Below, one piece after another: positions 8,730-16,665 of a stretch of DNA of 58,853 nucleotides. A model generated the notes under the pieces. That model had not been told where the DNA came from. It saw nothing but the letters and a program-made list of their open reading frames with translations, and did no database searches. The first letter of the stretch is position 1. Each line of letters begins with the position of its first letter. The position numbers and the translations under genes are program-made. The stretch is from Atopobacter phocae ATCC BAA-285 (GTDB taxonomy: Bacteria > Bacillota > Bacilli > Lactobacillales > Aerococcaceae). Where the stretch lies: contig NZ_JAGN01000005.1 of assembly GCF_000526675.1 (NCBI RefSeq), forward strand, positions 1 to 58,853. The letters are read 5' to 3'.

Positions 8730-8816
8730 TAGATAAATTAAAAAGATAATGTTATAATGTTGTAGTTGGAGGCTTTGTCCTCTTGTGAATTTGAAATGCT
8801 AGAGGAGGTCAGTTCA
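8730..8816 (+). promoter_or_regulatory. rpmG promoter and short structured leader
   Basis: TAGATA (8730-8735), 17-bp spacer and consensus TATAAT (8753-8758) give a start near 8765 and a leader of about 50 nt. In the leader TCCTCT (8778-8783) can pair with AGAGGA (8801-8806), which is part of the ribosome site. An alternative weaker pairing uses GAGG (8769-8772). This could mask the ribosome site, but the stems are short. Confidence 0.45.
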
Positions 8817-8969
8817 ATGCGTGTAAATATTTTATTAGAATGTACAGAGTGTGGCGATCGTAACTACTTAACTAAAAAGAACAAACGTAACAATCCAGAA
8901 CGTTTAGAAGTTAAGAAATATTGCCCAAGATTGCGTAAAATGACACTTCACCGCGAAGTGAAAAAATAA
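8817..8969 (+). CDS. rpmG: Large ribosomal subunit protein bL33
   Basis: A 50-residue basic ribosomal protein. The start is ATG 8817 ([13 protein letters not shown]), 7 nt after AGAGGAGG; the frame extends upstream but without family similarity. It keeps the zinc-binding-type cysteines (CTEC at 9-12 and CPRL further on), like the CxxC...CPR form of Bacillus RpmGA, and not the cysteine-free form that many lactic acid bacteria also carry. Own promoter and own terminator. Firmicutes often have more than one L33 gene, so this may be one of several copies. Confidence 0.95.
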   Translation: MRVNILLECTECGDRNYLTKKNKRNNPERLEVKKYCPRLRKMTLHREVKK

Positions 8970-8979
8970 TCATTAGAAG

Positions 8980-9011
8980 AGCTTATACCATATTCGGGTA
9001 TAGGCTTTTTT
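8980..9011 (+). terminator. Terminator of rpmG
   Basis: A 10-bp stem (AGCTTATACC with GGTATAGGCT, one G-U pair), then T7. Confidence 0.85.
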
Positions 9012-9096
9012 TATGAAATATTTCATTAAATTTTTCAACTGAATCATATACAATATGTTACAATAAAGATAATGTTCACAGTAAAGGAGGTAACAT

Positions 9097-9804
9097 GTGC
9101 GAGTATATAATAGACGATCATCTTTTAATATTAAATATAACCAAAATATTGCAACAACAGTATTTTTAGCAATTCAAATTATTTATTTTATCTTTCTAGA
9201 ATGGCAAGGTGGATCAACAAATAGTGCCGTATTACTCACTTATGGAGCAAAAGTTAATCCTTTAATTACAGTGGGAGAGTATTGGCGATTGATTACCCCC
9301 ATTTTTATCCATATTGGATTTATGCATTTAGTGATCAATAGTTTATCCTTATATTACTTAGGTGATATGATTGAACGTCTTATCGGCACAGTGCGATTCA
9401 GTATATTGTACTTATTAAGTGGACTAATGGGGAATTTAATTAGTTTTGGATTTAGTCCATCATTGTCAGCAGGTGCATCAACATCCATTTTTGGATTATT
9501 TAGCTTCATGGTCGTGTTAGGCTATTTATTTCCTTATAATAATTACTTAGCACAAACTGGACAAAGTTTTAAAGTGTTAATTGGGTTGAATATCATTTTT
9601 GGCTTTTTCAGTGGTGGCGTTGATAATTTTGGACATATTGGTGGCATTATTGGTGGTGTACTTATTGGACTGTTACTTGCAACGCCTAAAAATTATCCAA
9701 GACGATTTTTAATTATGCTATCAGTGACATTAATTTTTATATTAATTAGCATTTATGCTTTTTATCGTGGTCAAATAATCACAATCAATCAGTATGGAAT
9801 TTAA
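9097..9804 (+). CDS. Rhomboid family intramembrane serine protease
   Basis: The 235-residue multi-helix protein should cut substrates within the membrane. Seen are the HIGFMHLVINSLSLYYLG block with its conserved His/Asn, the catalytic Ser128 in GASTSIFG (a variant of the usual GASGAIFG), and the catalytic His180 in NFGHIGG. It lacks the TPR extension of Bacillus GluP (YqgP). GTG 9097 is the start, 6 nt after AAAGGAGG; an overlapping ATG at 9095 is in another frame. It is followed by glcK and the rhodanese gene, the yqgP-glcK neighbourhood of Bacilli, but the small yqgQ gene that usually lies between is missing. Confidence 0.92.
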   Translation: MRVYNRRSSFNIKYNQNIATTVFLAIQIIYFIFLEWQGGSTNSAVLLTYGAKVNPLITVGEYWRLITPIFIHIGFMHLVINSLSLYYLGDMIERLIGTVRFSILYLLSGLMGNLISFGFSPSLSAGASTSIFGLFSFMVVLGYLFPYNNYLAQTGQSFKVLIGLNIIFGFFSGGVDNFGHIGGIIGGVLIGLLLATPKNYPRRFLIMLSVTLIFILISIYAFYRGQIITINQYGI

Positions 9805-9834
9805 TTTATTTAAAAATATAAAGGGGTAGAGATT

Positions 9835-10803
9835 ATGAACTATATCATCGGAATTGATTTAGGTGGAACAACTGCAAAAATTGCTTTAGTCGAACCAAAT
9901 GGTGAAATTTTCAGTAAATGGGAAGTAAAAACACGTATTGAATCAGAAGGCCAATACATCATTCCAGATATTATTGAATCTATTCAACACGTATTAAAAG
10001 AAAAAAATATTTCTCTAGAGAATTTATTAGGAATTGGTATGGGTTCACCAGGACAGGTAGATTTAGAACAACGAACAGTTGTAGGTGCGTACAATTTAAA
10101 TTGGAAAACTGTTCAGCCGGTTGGAGCAGAATTGACTAAAGCTTTTGGTGTCCCAGTATATATTGACAATGATGCTAACGTAGCTGGCTTAGGTGAGCGT
10201 TGGATGGGTGCTGGTAATAAAAGTGATCACGTTGTATTTGTTACATTAGGAACAGGTGTAGGTGGCGGTGTTATTGCTAACGGTAGATTACTACATGGAA
10301 TTAGTGGATCAGCTGGCGAAATTGGTCATATGACAGTTGAAACAAATCATCCATTTACTTGTACATGTGGCAAAGACGGATGCTTAGAAACAGTAGCAAG
10401 CGCTACTGGATTAGTTAATCTAGCTCGTTGCATGAAAGATAAAGAGACCGAACCGAGTCAATTGAAAGAATTACTTGAAACAGCAAATCAAGTAACGGCT
10501 AAAGATATTTTTGATTTAGCCAAAGAAAATGATTCAATGGCGTTAAAAGTTGTTGAACAATTCAGTCAATACTTAGGTTTAGCTTTAAGTCAAATTGCCA
10601 ATATTTTAAATCCAGAATTTATTGTTATTGGTGGTGGTGTTTCGCAAGCAGGGCAATTTCTAATTGATCATGTCATTCCTCATTATGAAAAATATTTATT
10701 CCCACAAATTAAAGAAACTTCACATTTAGCGTTAGCACAATTAGGAAATGATGCTGGTGTTTTAGGTGCCGCATCACTTGTTTTAATGAATGAATCTAAA
10801 TAA
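9835..10803 (+). CDS. glcK: ROK-family glucokinase
   Basis: Phosphorylates glucose with ATP to glucose-6-phosphate in the cytosol, feeding glycolysis and, through zwf, the pentose phosphate branch. The 322 residues show the phosphate-binding DLGGTTAKIALV (8-19), the ROK signature region with GTGVGGGVI, and the zinc motif CTCGKDGCLE. Length is typical of Firmicute GlcK. AAGGGG precedes ATG 9835. Second gene of a rhomboid-glcK-rhodanese operon with gaps of 30 and 17 nt. Glucose entering without the PTS would need this enzyme. Confidence 0.95.
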   Translation: MNYIIGIDLGGTTAKIALVEPNGEIFSKWEVKTRIESEGQYIIPDIIESIQHVLKEKNISLENLLGIGMGSPGQVDLEQRTVVGAYNLNWKTVQPVGAELTKAFGVPVYIDNDANVAGLGERWMGAGNKSDHVVFVTLGTGVGGGVIANGRLLHGISGSAGEIGHMTVETNHPFTCTCGKDGCLETVASATGLVNLARCMKDKETEPSQLKELLETANQVTAKDIFDLAKENDSMALKVVEQFSQYLGLALSQIANILNPEFIVIGGGVSQAGQFLIDHVIPHYEKYLFPQIKETSHLALAQLGNDAGVLGAASLVLMNESK

Positions 10804-10820
10804 ATAGGAGCGATAAGTAG

Positions 10821-11225
10821 ATGAGACAAATCACAGTACTTGGCTATATCAATATAGTATTATTTATTATTTTAATTGGTTACGGTGGTTGGTTACTTTA
10901 TTTATACTTCATGCGAAAAAAAGTAACGAAACTGCTTGATTCTGAAGCATTTAATCATTTAATCCGACATACACAATTAATTGATATTCGTGAAAAGTCA
11001 GAATTCAATGAACAGCATATTTTAGGTGCTAGAAATATTCCTTTTACAGAGTTTAAGCAACGAATGCATGAAATAAGAAAAGATCAACCAATTCGTTTGT
11101 ACGGAAATGGTGTTACTTTACCAGGACGGGCTGCTTTATTTTTGCACAAAGCTGGATATGAAAATATTTTCATCTTGAAAGATGGATTTAGTGCATGGAC
11201 TGGAAAAGTTAGTCCGAGAAAGTAA
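10821..11225 (+). CDS. Membrane-anchored rhodanese-like protein lacking the catalytic cysteine
   Basis: A 134-residue protein with one N-terminal membrane helix (about 8-30) and a cytoplasmic rhodanese domain (about 48-130): IDIREKSEFNEQHILGARNI, then GYENIFILKDGFSAW. The active-site loop, normally YCxxGxRS, reads LYGNGVTLPGR, so position 95 is Gly instead of Cys and no other Cys is present. Sulfurtransferase activity is therefore not expected; a binding role is more likely. It resembles YqhL-type proteins found next to glcK in Bacilli. AGGAG precedes the ATG, and it is the last gene before a strong terminator. Confidence 0.85.
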   Translation: MRQITVLGYINIVLFIILIGYGGWLLYLYFMRKKVTKLLDSEAFNHLIRHTQLIDIREKSEFNEQHILGARNIPFTEFKQRMHEIRKDQPIRLYGNGVTLPGRAALFLHKAGYENIFILKDGFSAWTGKVSPRK

Positions 11226-11240
11226 TAGTGTTCAAAATAA

Positions 11241-11276
11241 AAAGCAGTTGGTCATTAAATGACTAACTGCTTTTTT
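11241..11276. terminator. Bidirectional terminator of glcK operon and the DUF4044 gene
   Basis: A 16-bp stem with one G-U pair (AAAGCAGTTGGTCATT / AATGACTAACTGCTTT), A-rich on the left and T-rich on the right, between two convergent genes. Confidence 0.88.
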
Positions 11277-11295
11277 AAGTTTCACAAATGATTGT

Positions 11296-11460
11296 CTATT
11301 TAGAAAAAAATTGTCCATACACAGCAATACCTGTTGAAATTAAAATAGTTCCAACCATTGCAAAGAGCATTAACCATACAACAATTTTTGTGACGATATC
11401 AAAAGTCGTACGTTTTTTAGGACTATTTTTTCCGCGTTTATAAAGTGGTTGATTCCTCAT
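11296..11460 (-). CDS. Small DUF4044-like membrane protein (54 residues)
   Basis: Encoded on the minus strand. The start is ATG 11460, 6 nt after GAGGAGG. The product begins MRNQPLYKRGKNSPKKRTTF, then a single hydrophobic helix (about 23-47, VTKIVVWLMLFAMVGTIL and on), ending YGQFFSK. A basic N-terminus with PKKRTTF before one helix is the pattern of DUF4044 proteins, common in Lactobacillales and of unknown function. It has its own strong ribosome site and shares a bidirectional terminator with the rhodanese gene. Expected topology is N-terminus inside. Confidence 0.82.
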   Translation of the reverse strand: MRNQPLYKRGKNSPKKRTTFDIVTKIVVWLMLFAMVGTILISTGIAVYGQFFSK

Positions 11461-11594
11461 AGTATGCCTCCTCAAACTGATACTATATTATTTTACTGTA
11501 TATTTAAAGAAATGCAATACTTTTTAGATTGAACTTATAGATTTGAGTAACAAAACTAAAAAATAAGCACGACATTCTCTAAGGTCTAAGATGT

Positions 11595-11603
11595 ATGTTA
11601 TAA
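11595..11603 (+). promoter_or_regulatory. Extended -10 promoter of gnd
   Basis: TGtTATAAT with no good -35. The implied start near 11610 leaves a leader of about 100 nt with a weak GATTAA / TTAATC inverted repeat; its meaning is unknown. Confidence 0.5.
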
Positions 11604-11712
11604 TTATAAGGAAATAACGGGTGTAATATTTAATAGGATAATTTCTATCGAGATTAACCAATTAAAATCGTTAATTAATCTTTTAGAATATTTAATTAAA
11701 GGAGCGGATTGA

Positions 11713-13149
11713 ATGAACAAGCAACAAGTAGGCGTTATCGGAATGGCCGTAATGGGTCGTAATTTAGCTTTAAACATCGAAAGAAATGGGTATAGTGTCG
11801 CTTTATATAATCGGACACATTCAAAAACGCTTGAAGTAGTTAATGAAAATCCAGAAAAAAATTTATTGGCAACTGAAACGATTGAAGAATTTGTATCATC
11901 ACTTGAAATCCCTAGACGAATTATTTTAATGGTTAAAGCAGGTCAAGCAACTGATTTAACTATTCAATCATTATTACCTCATCTTGATAAAGGTGATGTA
12001 TTAATTGATGGTGGGAATACTTTCTTTAAAGATACGATGCGACGCAACACAGAACTTGCGTCATCTGGAATTAATTTTATTGGTACAGGTGTTTCTGGCG
12101 GTGAAGAAGGAGCTTTGTGGGGACCATCGATTATGCCAGGTGGCCAAAAAGAAGCATATGAATTAGTTGCACCAATGTTAGAAAAAATAGCTGCTAAAGC
12201 AAAAGATGGAGAACCTTGTGTAACTTATATTGGAGCTAATGGAGCAGGTCATTATGTAAAAATGGTTCATAATGGCATTGAATATGGTGACATGCAGTTA
12301 ATTGCAGAGAGTTATGACTTATTAAAACGAGGTCTTCACTTACCACATGAAGAATTAGCTAAAATATTTGCTGAATGGAATACGGGTGAATTAGATAGCT
12401 ACTTAATTGAAATTACAGCAGACATTTTAAGTAAAAATGATCCTAAAACAGGTAAGCCAATGGTGGAATTAATTTTAGATGCAGCAGGTAATAAAGGGAC
12501 AGGTAAATGGGCTAGTCAATCGGCCTTAGATTTAGGAGAACCTTTACCTTTAATTACTGAATCTGTATTTGCTCGTTATATCTCTGCTTTAAAAGATGAA
12601 CGAGTTAAAGCTAGTCAATCAATTCCAGAGATAAAAGGCCAACGTCAGGATGATTTAAGTACAGACGAATGGGTAGAAAAAATCAGACGAGCATTATATT
12701 TTAGTAAAATTATGAGTTATGCTCAAGGTTTTGCTCAAATGAAAACAGCGAGCGGAGTATACGAATGGGACTTACAATTAGGTAACATTGCCAAAATTTT
12801 CCGAGCTGGTTGTATCATTCGTGCAGGATTCTTGCAATATATCACTGATGCATATGAAAAAGATACATCATTGACTAACTTACTATTAGACGATTACTTC
12901 CAAAATATAGCAATGTCTTATCATCAAGATGTTCGAGACGTTATAGGCATGGCCGTTCAATTAGGTATTCCAGTACCGACATTAAGTTCAGCTATCGCTT
13001 ACTTTGATTCATATCGTTCCGAACAATTACCTGCTAACTTAATTCAAGCTCAACGTGATTACTTTGGAGCACATACATATCAACGTATTGATCAACCTGG
13101 AACATTCCATTTCAATTGGCAAGATGAAACAGAAGAAGGTTGGGAATAA
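11713..13149 (+). CDS. gnd: 6-phosphogluconate dehydrogenase, decarboxylating
   Basis: Oxidises and decarboxylates 6-phosphogluconate to ribulose-5-phosphate with NADP. The 478 residues begin with the nucleotide-binding [13 protein letters not shown] (7-19) and contain [18 protein letters not shown] and the catalytic [13 protein letters not shown] with Lys183, the expected general base position. The C-terminal helical domain is complete. AAAGGAG precedes ATG 11713. It pairs functionally with zwf 10 kb upstream. The next genes are a CsrRS-type two-component system with its own promoter, an order also known from enterococci. Confidence 0.96.
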   Translation: MNKQQVGVIGMAVMGRNLALNIERNGYSVALYNRTHSKTLEVVNENPEKNLLATETIEEFVSSLEIPRRIILMVKAGQATDLTIQSLLPHLDKGDVLIDGGNTFFKDTMRRNTELASSGINFIGTGVSGGEEGALWGPSIMPGGQKEAYELVAPMLEKIAAKAKDGEPCVTYIGANGAGHYVKMVHNGIEYGDMQLIAESYDLLKRGLHLPHEELAKIFAEWNTGELDSYLIEITADILSKNDPKTGKPMVELILDAAGNKGTGKWASQSALDLGEPLPLITESVFARYISALKDERVKASQSIPEIKGQRQDDLSTDEWVEKIRRALYFSKIMSYAQGFAQMKTASGVYEWDLQLGNIAKIFRAGCIIRAGFLQYITDAYEKDTSLTNLLLDDYFQNIAMSYHQDVRDVIGMAVQLGIPVPTLSSAIAYFDSYRSEQLPANLIQAQRDYFGAHTYQRIDQPGTFHFNWQDETEEGWE

Positions 13150-13184
13150 AAGTAGTTAACAATTTTAAATAAGAGCAATTATAT

Positions 13185-13220
13185 AAAGGGGATAGTAGTT
13201 TTAAAGCTATCCTCTTTATT
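13185..13220 (+). terminator. Terminator of gnd
   Basis: An 11-bp stem with one G-U pair (AAAGGGGATAG / CTATCCTCTTT) and an 11-nt loop, with a modest T-rich tail. Confidence 0.7.
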
Positions 13221-13320
13221 TTATTGTCATAAAGTAGCTAGTTTTCTCAAATATTAATTTCTTGAAAATAACTAATTTTTTATAATATGTTGTAGGTATT
13301 TTTAAACATTACACTATCAC

Positions 13321-13347
13321 TAATATTTATAATTATTATAAATATTA
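13321..13347. repeat. Perfect 27-bp A/T palindrome upstream of the two-component system
   Basis: TAATATTTATAAT, one central T, then the exact reverse complement. It contains no G or C and ends 23 bp before the -35 of the csrR promoter. It could be an operator, an upstream activating element or a cruciform; nothing in the sequence decides. The rest of the gap 13221-13455 is AT-rich and holds only this and the promoter. Confidence 0.75.
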
Positions 13348-13370
13348 CCCATAGCACATTAAAAAACAAT

Positions 13371-13400
13371 TTGAACAATCTTAAAGATATGTGATATAAT
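13371..13400 (+). promoter_or_regulatory. Promoter of the csrRS-like operon
   Basis: TTGAAC (13371-13376), 18-bp spacer, TATAAT (13395-13400) with a TGa extension. Start near 13407, leader about 50 nt. Confidence 0.65.
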
Positions 13401-13455
13401 CAAAGCGTTAACCCTTAGTGAAAATTGACTTAAAAAATTATAGAGGGATGGTATC

Positions 13456-14157
13456 ATGACGAATAAAAAACAACGCGTTTTGATTATTGAGGACGAGAAA
13501 AATTTAGCTCGTTTTGTTGAATTGGAATTACAGCATGAAGGTTATGAAACACAAATTGCTGCTAATGGTAGACAAGGGTTAGAGTTAGCTCTAGAAGAAG
13601 ATTGGGATATCATCTTATTAGATTTAATGTTACCTGAGTTGAATGGATTAGAAGTTGTTAGACGGATTAGACCGTCAAAAGATACACCAATTATTATTAT
13701 GACAGCTAGAGATTCAGTGATGGATCGAGTTTCCGGTCTTGATCAAGGAGCAGATGATTATATTGTTAAACCGTTTGCCATTGAAGAATTATTAGCACGT
13801 ATTAGATCATTATTTAGACGAATTGAAATCGAAGAAGATATTCGTAACAATAAGCAAACAATGATTGCGTTTAAAGATTTATCAATTGAAAAAGAAAATC
13901 GTATTGTTCGTCGCGGTGATGACATCATCGATTTAACAAAACGTGAGTATGAATTATTATTAATGTTAATGGAGAATATTAACGTTGTCCTATCAAGAGA
14001 AGTATTACTTGAAAAAGTATGGGAATATAAAAATGAAGTAGAGACAAATGTTGTTGATGTTTATGTCCGTTATTTACGAAATAAAATCGATCGACCACAT
14101 GAACCAAGTTATATACAAACTGTACGTGGAACCGGTTATGTTATGAGGGATGTTTAA
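13456..14157 (+). CDS. csrR: OmpR-family response regulator, CsrR/CovR-ArlR type
   Basis: Transcription regulator phosphorylated by the downstream kinase. The receiver domain (about 7-120) has acidic-pocket Glu12-Asp13, phosphoacceptor Asp56 in LLDLMLPELNG, the MTARDS switch and a KPFAIEELLARIR end. The C-terminal winged helix (about 140-230) carries DLTKREYELL and VDVYVRYLRNKID. The wording of the receiver, especially EDEKNLARFVELEL and ADDYIVKPFAIEEL, is that of streptococcal CovR/CsrR and staphylococcal ArlR. Its stop codon shares one base with the kinase start codon, so the pair is translationally coupled. Target genes cannot be read from the sequence. Confidence 0.93.
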   Translation: MTNKKQRVLIIEDEKNLARFVELELQHEGYETQIAANGRQGLELALEEDWDIILLDLMLPELNGLEVVRRIRPSKDTPIIIMTARDSVMDRVSGLDQGADDYIVKPFAIEELLARIRSLFRRIEIEEDIRNNKQTMIAFKDLSIEKENRIVRRGDDIIDLTKREYELLLMLMENINVVLSREVLLEKVWEYKNEVETNVVDVYVRYLRNKIDRPHEPSYIQTVRGTGYVMRDV

Positions 14158-15629
14158 TGAGCGAAAGTCGTTGGTATCACGTTCGGAAAAATCAACCACA
14201 ACGTTTAAAAAAATCTTGGTGGCTGTTTTTAACAGTCACTTTTTTTTCGGTATGTCTTATACTAAGCACAGTATTTTTATTTTTATTTTTAAATTATGCT
14301 TATGAGTCATCGGTTAAAGATGCGAAAGAACGTGCAAATTATAATATTTCATTACTTCAAAATGAAAATGTTCTGACTTCTTTTAAAATTACTCAAAATT
14401 CGTTTAATTTTAATCAACCATATTTAGAGGACGCTCCATATTCAGACGTCGTCAATCATCCTTTAGAAGTTCGCTTTTTTAATCGGTCACGCGAAGCGAT
14501 TTTTTCCACTGTCAAAAATCCAGTACAAATGGATTTTACCAGTTTACCAAGATCGCGAGCGACTCAATTTGGAAAAACTAAAGTATTTCAAATGTCTGGT
14601 CCGATATACAACCATTCGTCCAATCAATTACTTGGTTATTATCAATTTGTTGATTATCTGGGGGATTATAAAGCGTTAAAAAGAGAAGCTGTAAATCAAT
14701 ATATTATATTTGTTATTTTTTCTTTATTATTTTCAACAATTGCAGGCTATATAATGTCAACAATCTTGTTCCGACCTATTCATCGTTTATCCAGAATAAT
14801 TACAAATGTTGATGAGGATAATATTCACCAAGTTCTTCTTCAAGAACCTAAACGAAAAAATGAGTTTTATGATATTATTTTTCATTTAAATCATTTGTTA
14901 AAGCGGATTTCTTATTACTTAGATCAACAAAAACATTTTGTCGAGGACGCGTCTCATGAACTACGTACACCAGTAGCGATAGTCGAGGGGCATTTAAATT
15001 TACTTAATCGTTGGGGGAAAGATGATCCAGAAGTATTGGAAGAGTCGTTACAGGCGTCATTATCTGAAATTGGACGTATGAAAATTTTAGTACAGGAAAT
15101 GCTTGATTTACAACGAGCTGATCAAGCGGTTATGATGTATAAAGAAGAAACTACTGAAATTGTGAGTCATACTAAAATGATTCATCATAACTTTGAATTA
15201 CTTTATCCTGATTTTATATTTTTCTTACATAATGAACTTAATACAGATCAAGTCTATGCACAAATATATTCCAACCATTATGAACAAGTTCTTGTTATAT
15301 TGTTGGATAACGCTGTAAAATATTCATTAGATCGCAAAGAGGTTCATATCTCGCTATCGTTAGATTCGCAAAATATTCATATTGCTGTACAAGATTTTGG
15401 TGAAGGAATGAGTAGTGCGGATCAAGCAAAAGTATTCTCTCGATTTTTCAGAGTGGATAAGGCACGATCTCGTGAAAGCGGAGGTAATGGGTTAGGTTTA
15501 TCAATTGCTAAAAAGTTAATCGATAATTATAACGGAAATATTCGCTTAGAAAGTGTTCTAAATCATGGATCAATTTTTCGAATTGTCTTGCCTTTGAAAT
15601 CAAATGATTCAGAAGACGATGTCATATAA
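14157..15629 (+). CDS. csrS: Sensor histidine kinase, CsrS/CovS-ArlS type
   Basis: Partner kinase of the preceding regulator, 490 residues. First membrane helix at about 21-46, extracytoplasmic sensing part about 47-180, second helix about 182-205, HAMP about 205-260, then the HisKA box DASHELRTPVAIVEGH with His267. The ATPase domain follows with DNAVKYS (N box), DFGEGMS (G1) and GGNGLGLSIAKKL (G2). All catalytic boxes are present, so it should be active. It overlaps csrR by one base (TAATG-type junction) and ends in a strong terminator facing the DeoR gene. Confidence 0.92.
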   Translation: MSESRWYHVRKNQPQRLKKSWWLFLTVTFFSVCLILSTVFLFLFLNYAYESSVKDAKERANYNISLLQNENVLTSFKITQNSFNFNQPYLEDAPYSDVVNHPLEVRFFNRSREAIFSTVKNPVQMDFTSLPRSRATQFGKTKVFQMSGPIYNHSSNQLLGYYQFVDYLGDYKALKREAVNQYIIFVIFSLLFSTIAGYIMSTILFRPIHRLSRIITNVDEDNIHQVLLQEPKRKNEFYDIIFHLNHLLKRISYYLDQQKHFVEDASHELRTPVAIVEGHLNLLNRWGKDDPEVLEESLQASLSEIGRMKILVQEMLDLQRADQAVMMYKEETTEIVSHTKMIHHNFELLYPDFIFFLHNELNTDQVYAQIYSNHYEQVLVILLDNAVKYSLDRKEVHISLSLDSQNIHIAVQDFGEGMSSADQAKVFSRFFRVDKARSRESGGNGLGLSIAKKLIDNYNGNIRLESVLNHGSIFRIVLPLKSNDSEDDVI

Positions 15630-15630
15630 A

Positions 15631-15680
15631 AAATACCGCACGAATGGATTATCTATTATCCGTTTGTGCGGTATTTTTTA
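15631..15680. terminator. Bidirectional terminator between csrS and the DeoR gene
   Basis: A 20-bp stem with two G-U pairs (AAAATACCGCACGAATGGAT pairing with ATCCGTTTGTGCGGTATTTT), A-rich left, T-rich right. It reaches the DeoR stop codon. Confidence 0.9.
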
Positions 15681-16484
15681 ATGGTCAGGATCAACGATTG
15701 TTAGTGCAATATTCATGGATTGAATAATGTTAATCCATTCATCGCTAATTTTATTGTCTGTCACAATATGATCAATGTTACTTAATTCGGTAATAAATGA
15801 GGTTGAAATAACATCGAATTTTGACGAATCGACTAAAAGAATAACTTGTAAAGAATTTTTTATAATGGTTCGTTTCACTAAAATTTCGTAAGAATAGGCA
15901 CTTGTAATTCCTAAAGATTCATGTACCCCAGCTGCTGAAAGAAAAAATTTAGAAACACGTGTATTTTCAATCAATGACAGATTACCTGCTGATTCAAACA
16001 TACCATTAGTCCGATGGAACATTCCGCCAGAAAGAATCATATTTGCATTTGATTTAGGCAATAAATGTAATAAATTATTAGCACTATAGACTAACGCAGT
16101 AAAAGATAAATCTTCACTAATTTGTTGAGTCATTTTTTCAGTAGTTGTTCCAATATCAATTGCTATAATATCATCTGGTTCAATCATAGAGGCAGCTGTT
16201 TTCCCAATGGCAAATTTTTCTTTTGTCATTTTTTTAGAATTTTCTGATAAATTATATTGAAACTCTTGAGGTAAAGTTGCGTCATTGGACTTTGAGTAAT
16301 TCATTTTTAAGACAGCTGCACCATGAAAATTATCAATAACTTGTCTTTGTTCTAATTCTTTTAAATCGCGACGAATAGTCATTTCTGAAACATTTAAGTG
16401 TTGTGCCAAATCCTTTGCGGAAGCACCATTAGTATTTTGTAAAATATGAATGATATCGTCTTGGCGCTTTTCTTTTTTTGACAA
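15678..16484 (-). CDS. DeoR-family transcriptional regulator
   Basis: Probable repressor responding to a phosphorylated sugar. An N-terminal DeoR helix-turn-helix (KRQDDIIHILQNTNGASAKD, then LAQHLNVSEMTIRRDLKELE) precedes a sugar-phosphate-binding domain with IAIDIGTTTEKM (about 120-131) and ILSGGMFHRTNGMF. The frame runs to an ATG at 16502 without a ribosome site; the TTG at 16484, five bases after AAGGGA, is preferred and gives 268 residues starting MSKKEKRQDD. Monocistronic. No sugar operon lies next to it, so its target is unknown; regulation from a distance or of itself is likely. Confidence 0.85.
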   Translation of the reverse strand: MSKKEKRQDDIIHILQNTNGASAKDLAQHLNVSEMTIRRDLKELEQRQVIDNFHGAAVLKMNYSKSNDATLPQEFQYNLSENSKKMTKEKFAIGKTAASMIEPDDIIAIDIGTTTEKMTQQISEDLSFTALVYSANNLLHLLPKSNANMILSGGMFHRTNGMFESAGNLSLIENTRVSKFFLSAAGVHESLGITSAYSYEILVKRTIIKNSLQVILLVDSSKFDVISTSFITELSNIDHIVTDNKISDEWINIIQSMNIALTIVDPDH

Positions 16485-16622
16485 CACAATCCCTTCTTTC
16501 ATTCAAAATTTATCGCTTTGAATCTTAAATGGCCTTTATTATTATATCATATTTCTAAATTGCAAAAAATCATCGTTAAAAATATTCTTATTTAAAATCT
16601 CTATATTTTAAATCATAAGAAA

Positions 16623-16645
16623 AGCCAGCTAGTGTTTGGCTAACT
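16623..16645 (-). terminator. Probable terminator of yidC
   Basis: Minus-strand 7-bp stem with two G-U pairs (AGTTAGC / GCTGGCT) followed by TTTTCTT. Weaker than most here. Confidence 0.5.
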
Positions 16646-16665
16646 GACTCGAAAGATAATAGAGA

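Noticed and set aside
13321-13347. A/T palindrome as a gnd terminator
   Set aside because: It is about 100 bp beyond a GC-containing gnd terminator and has no G-C pairs, so the RNA hairpin would be too weak.
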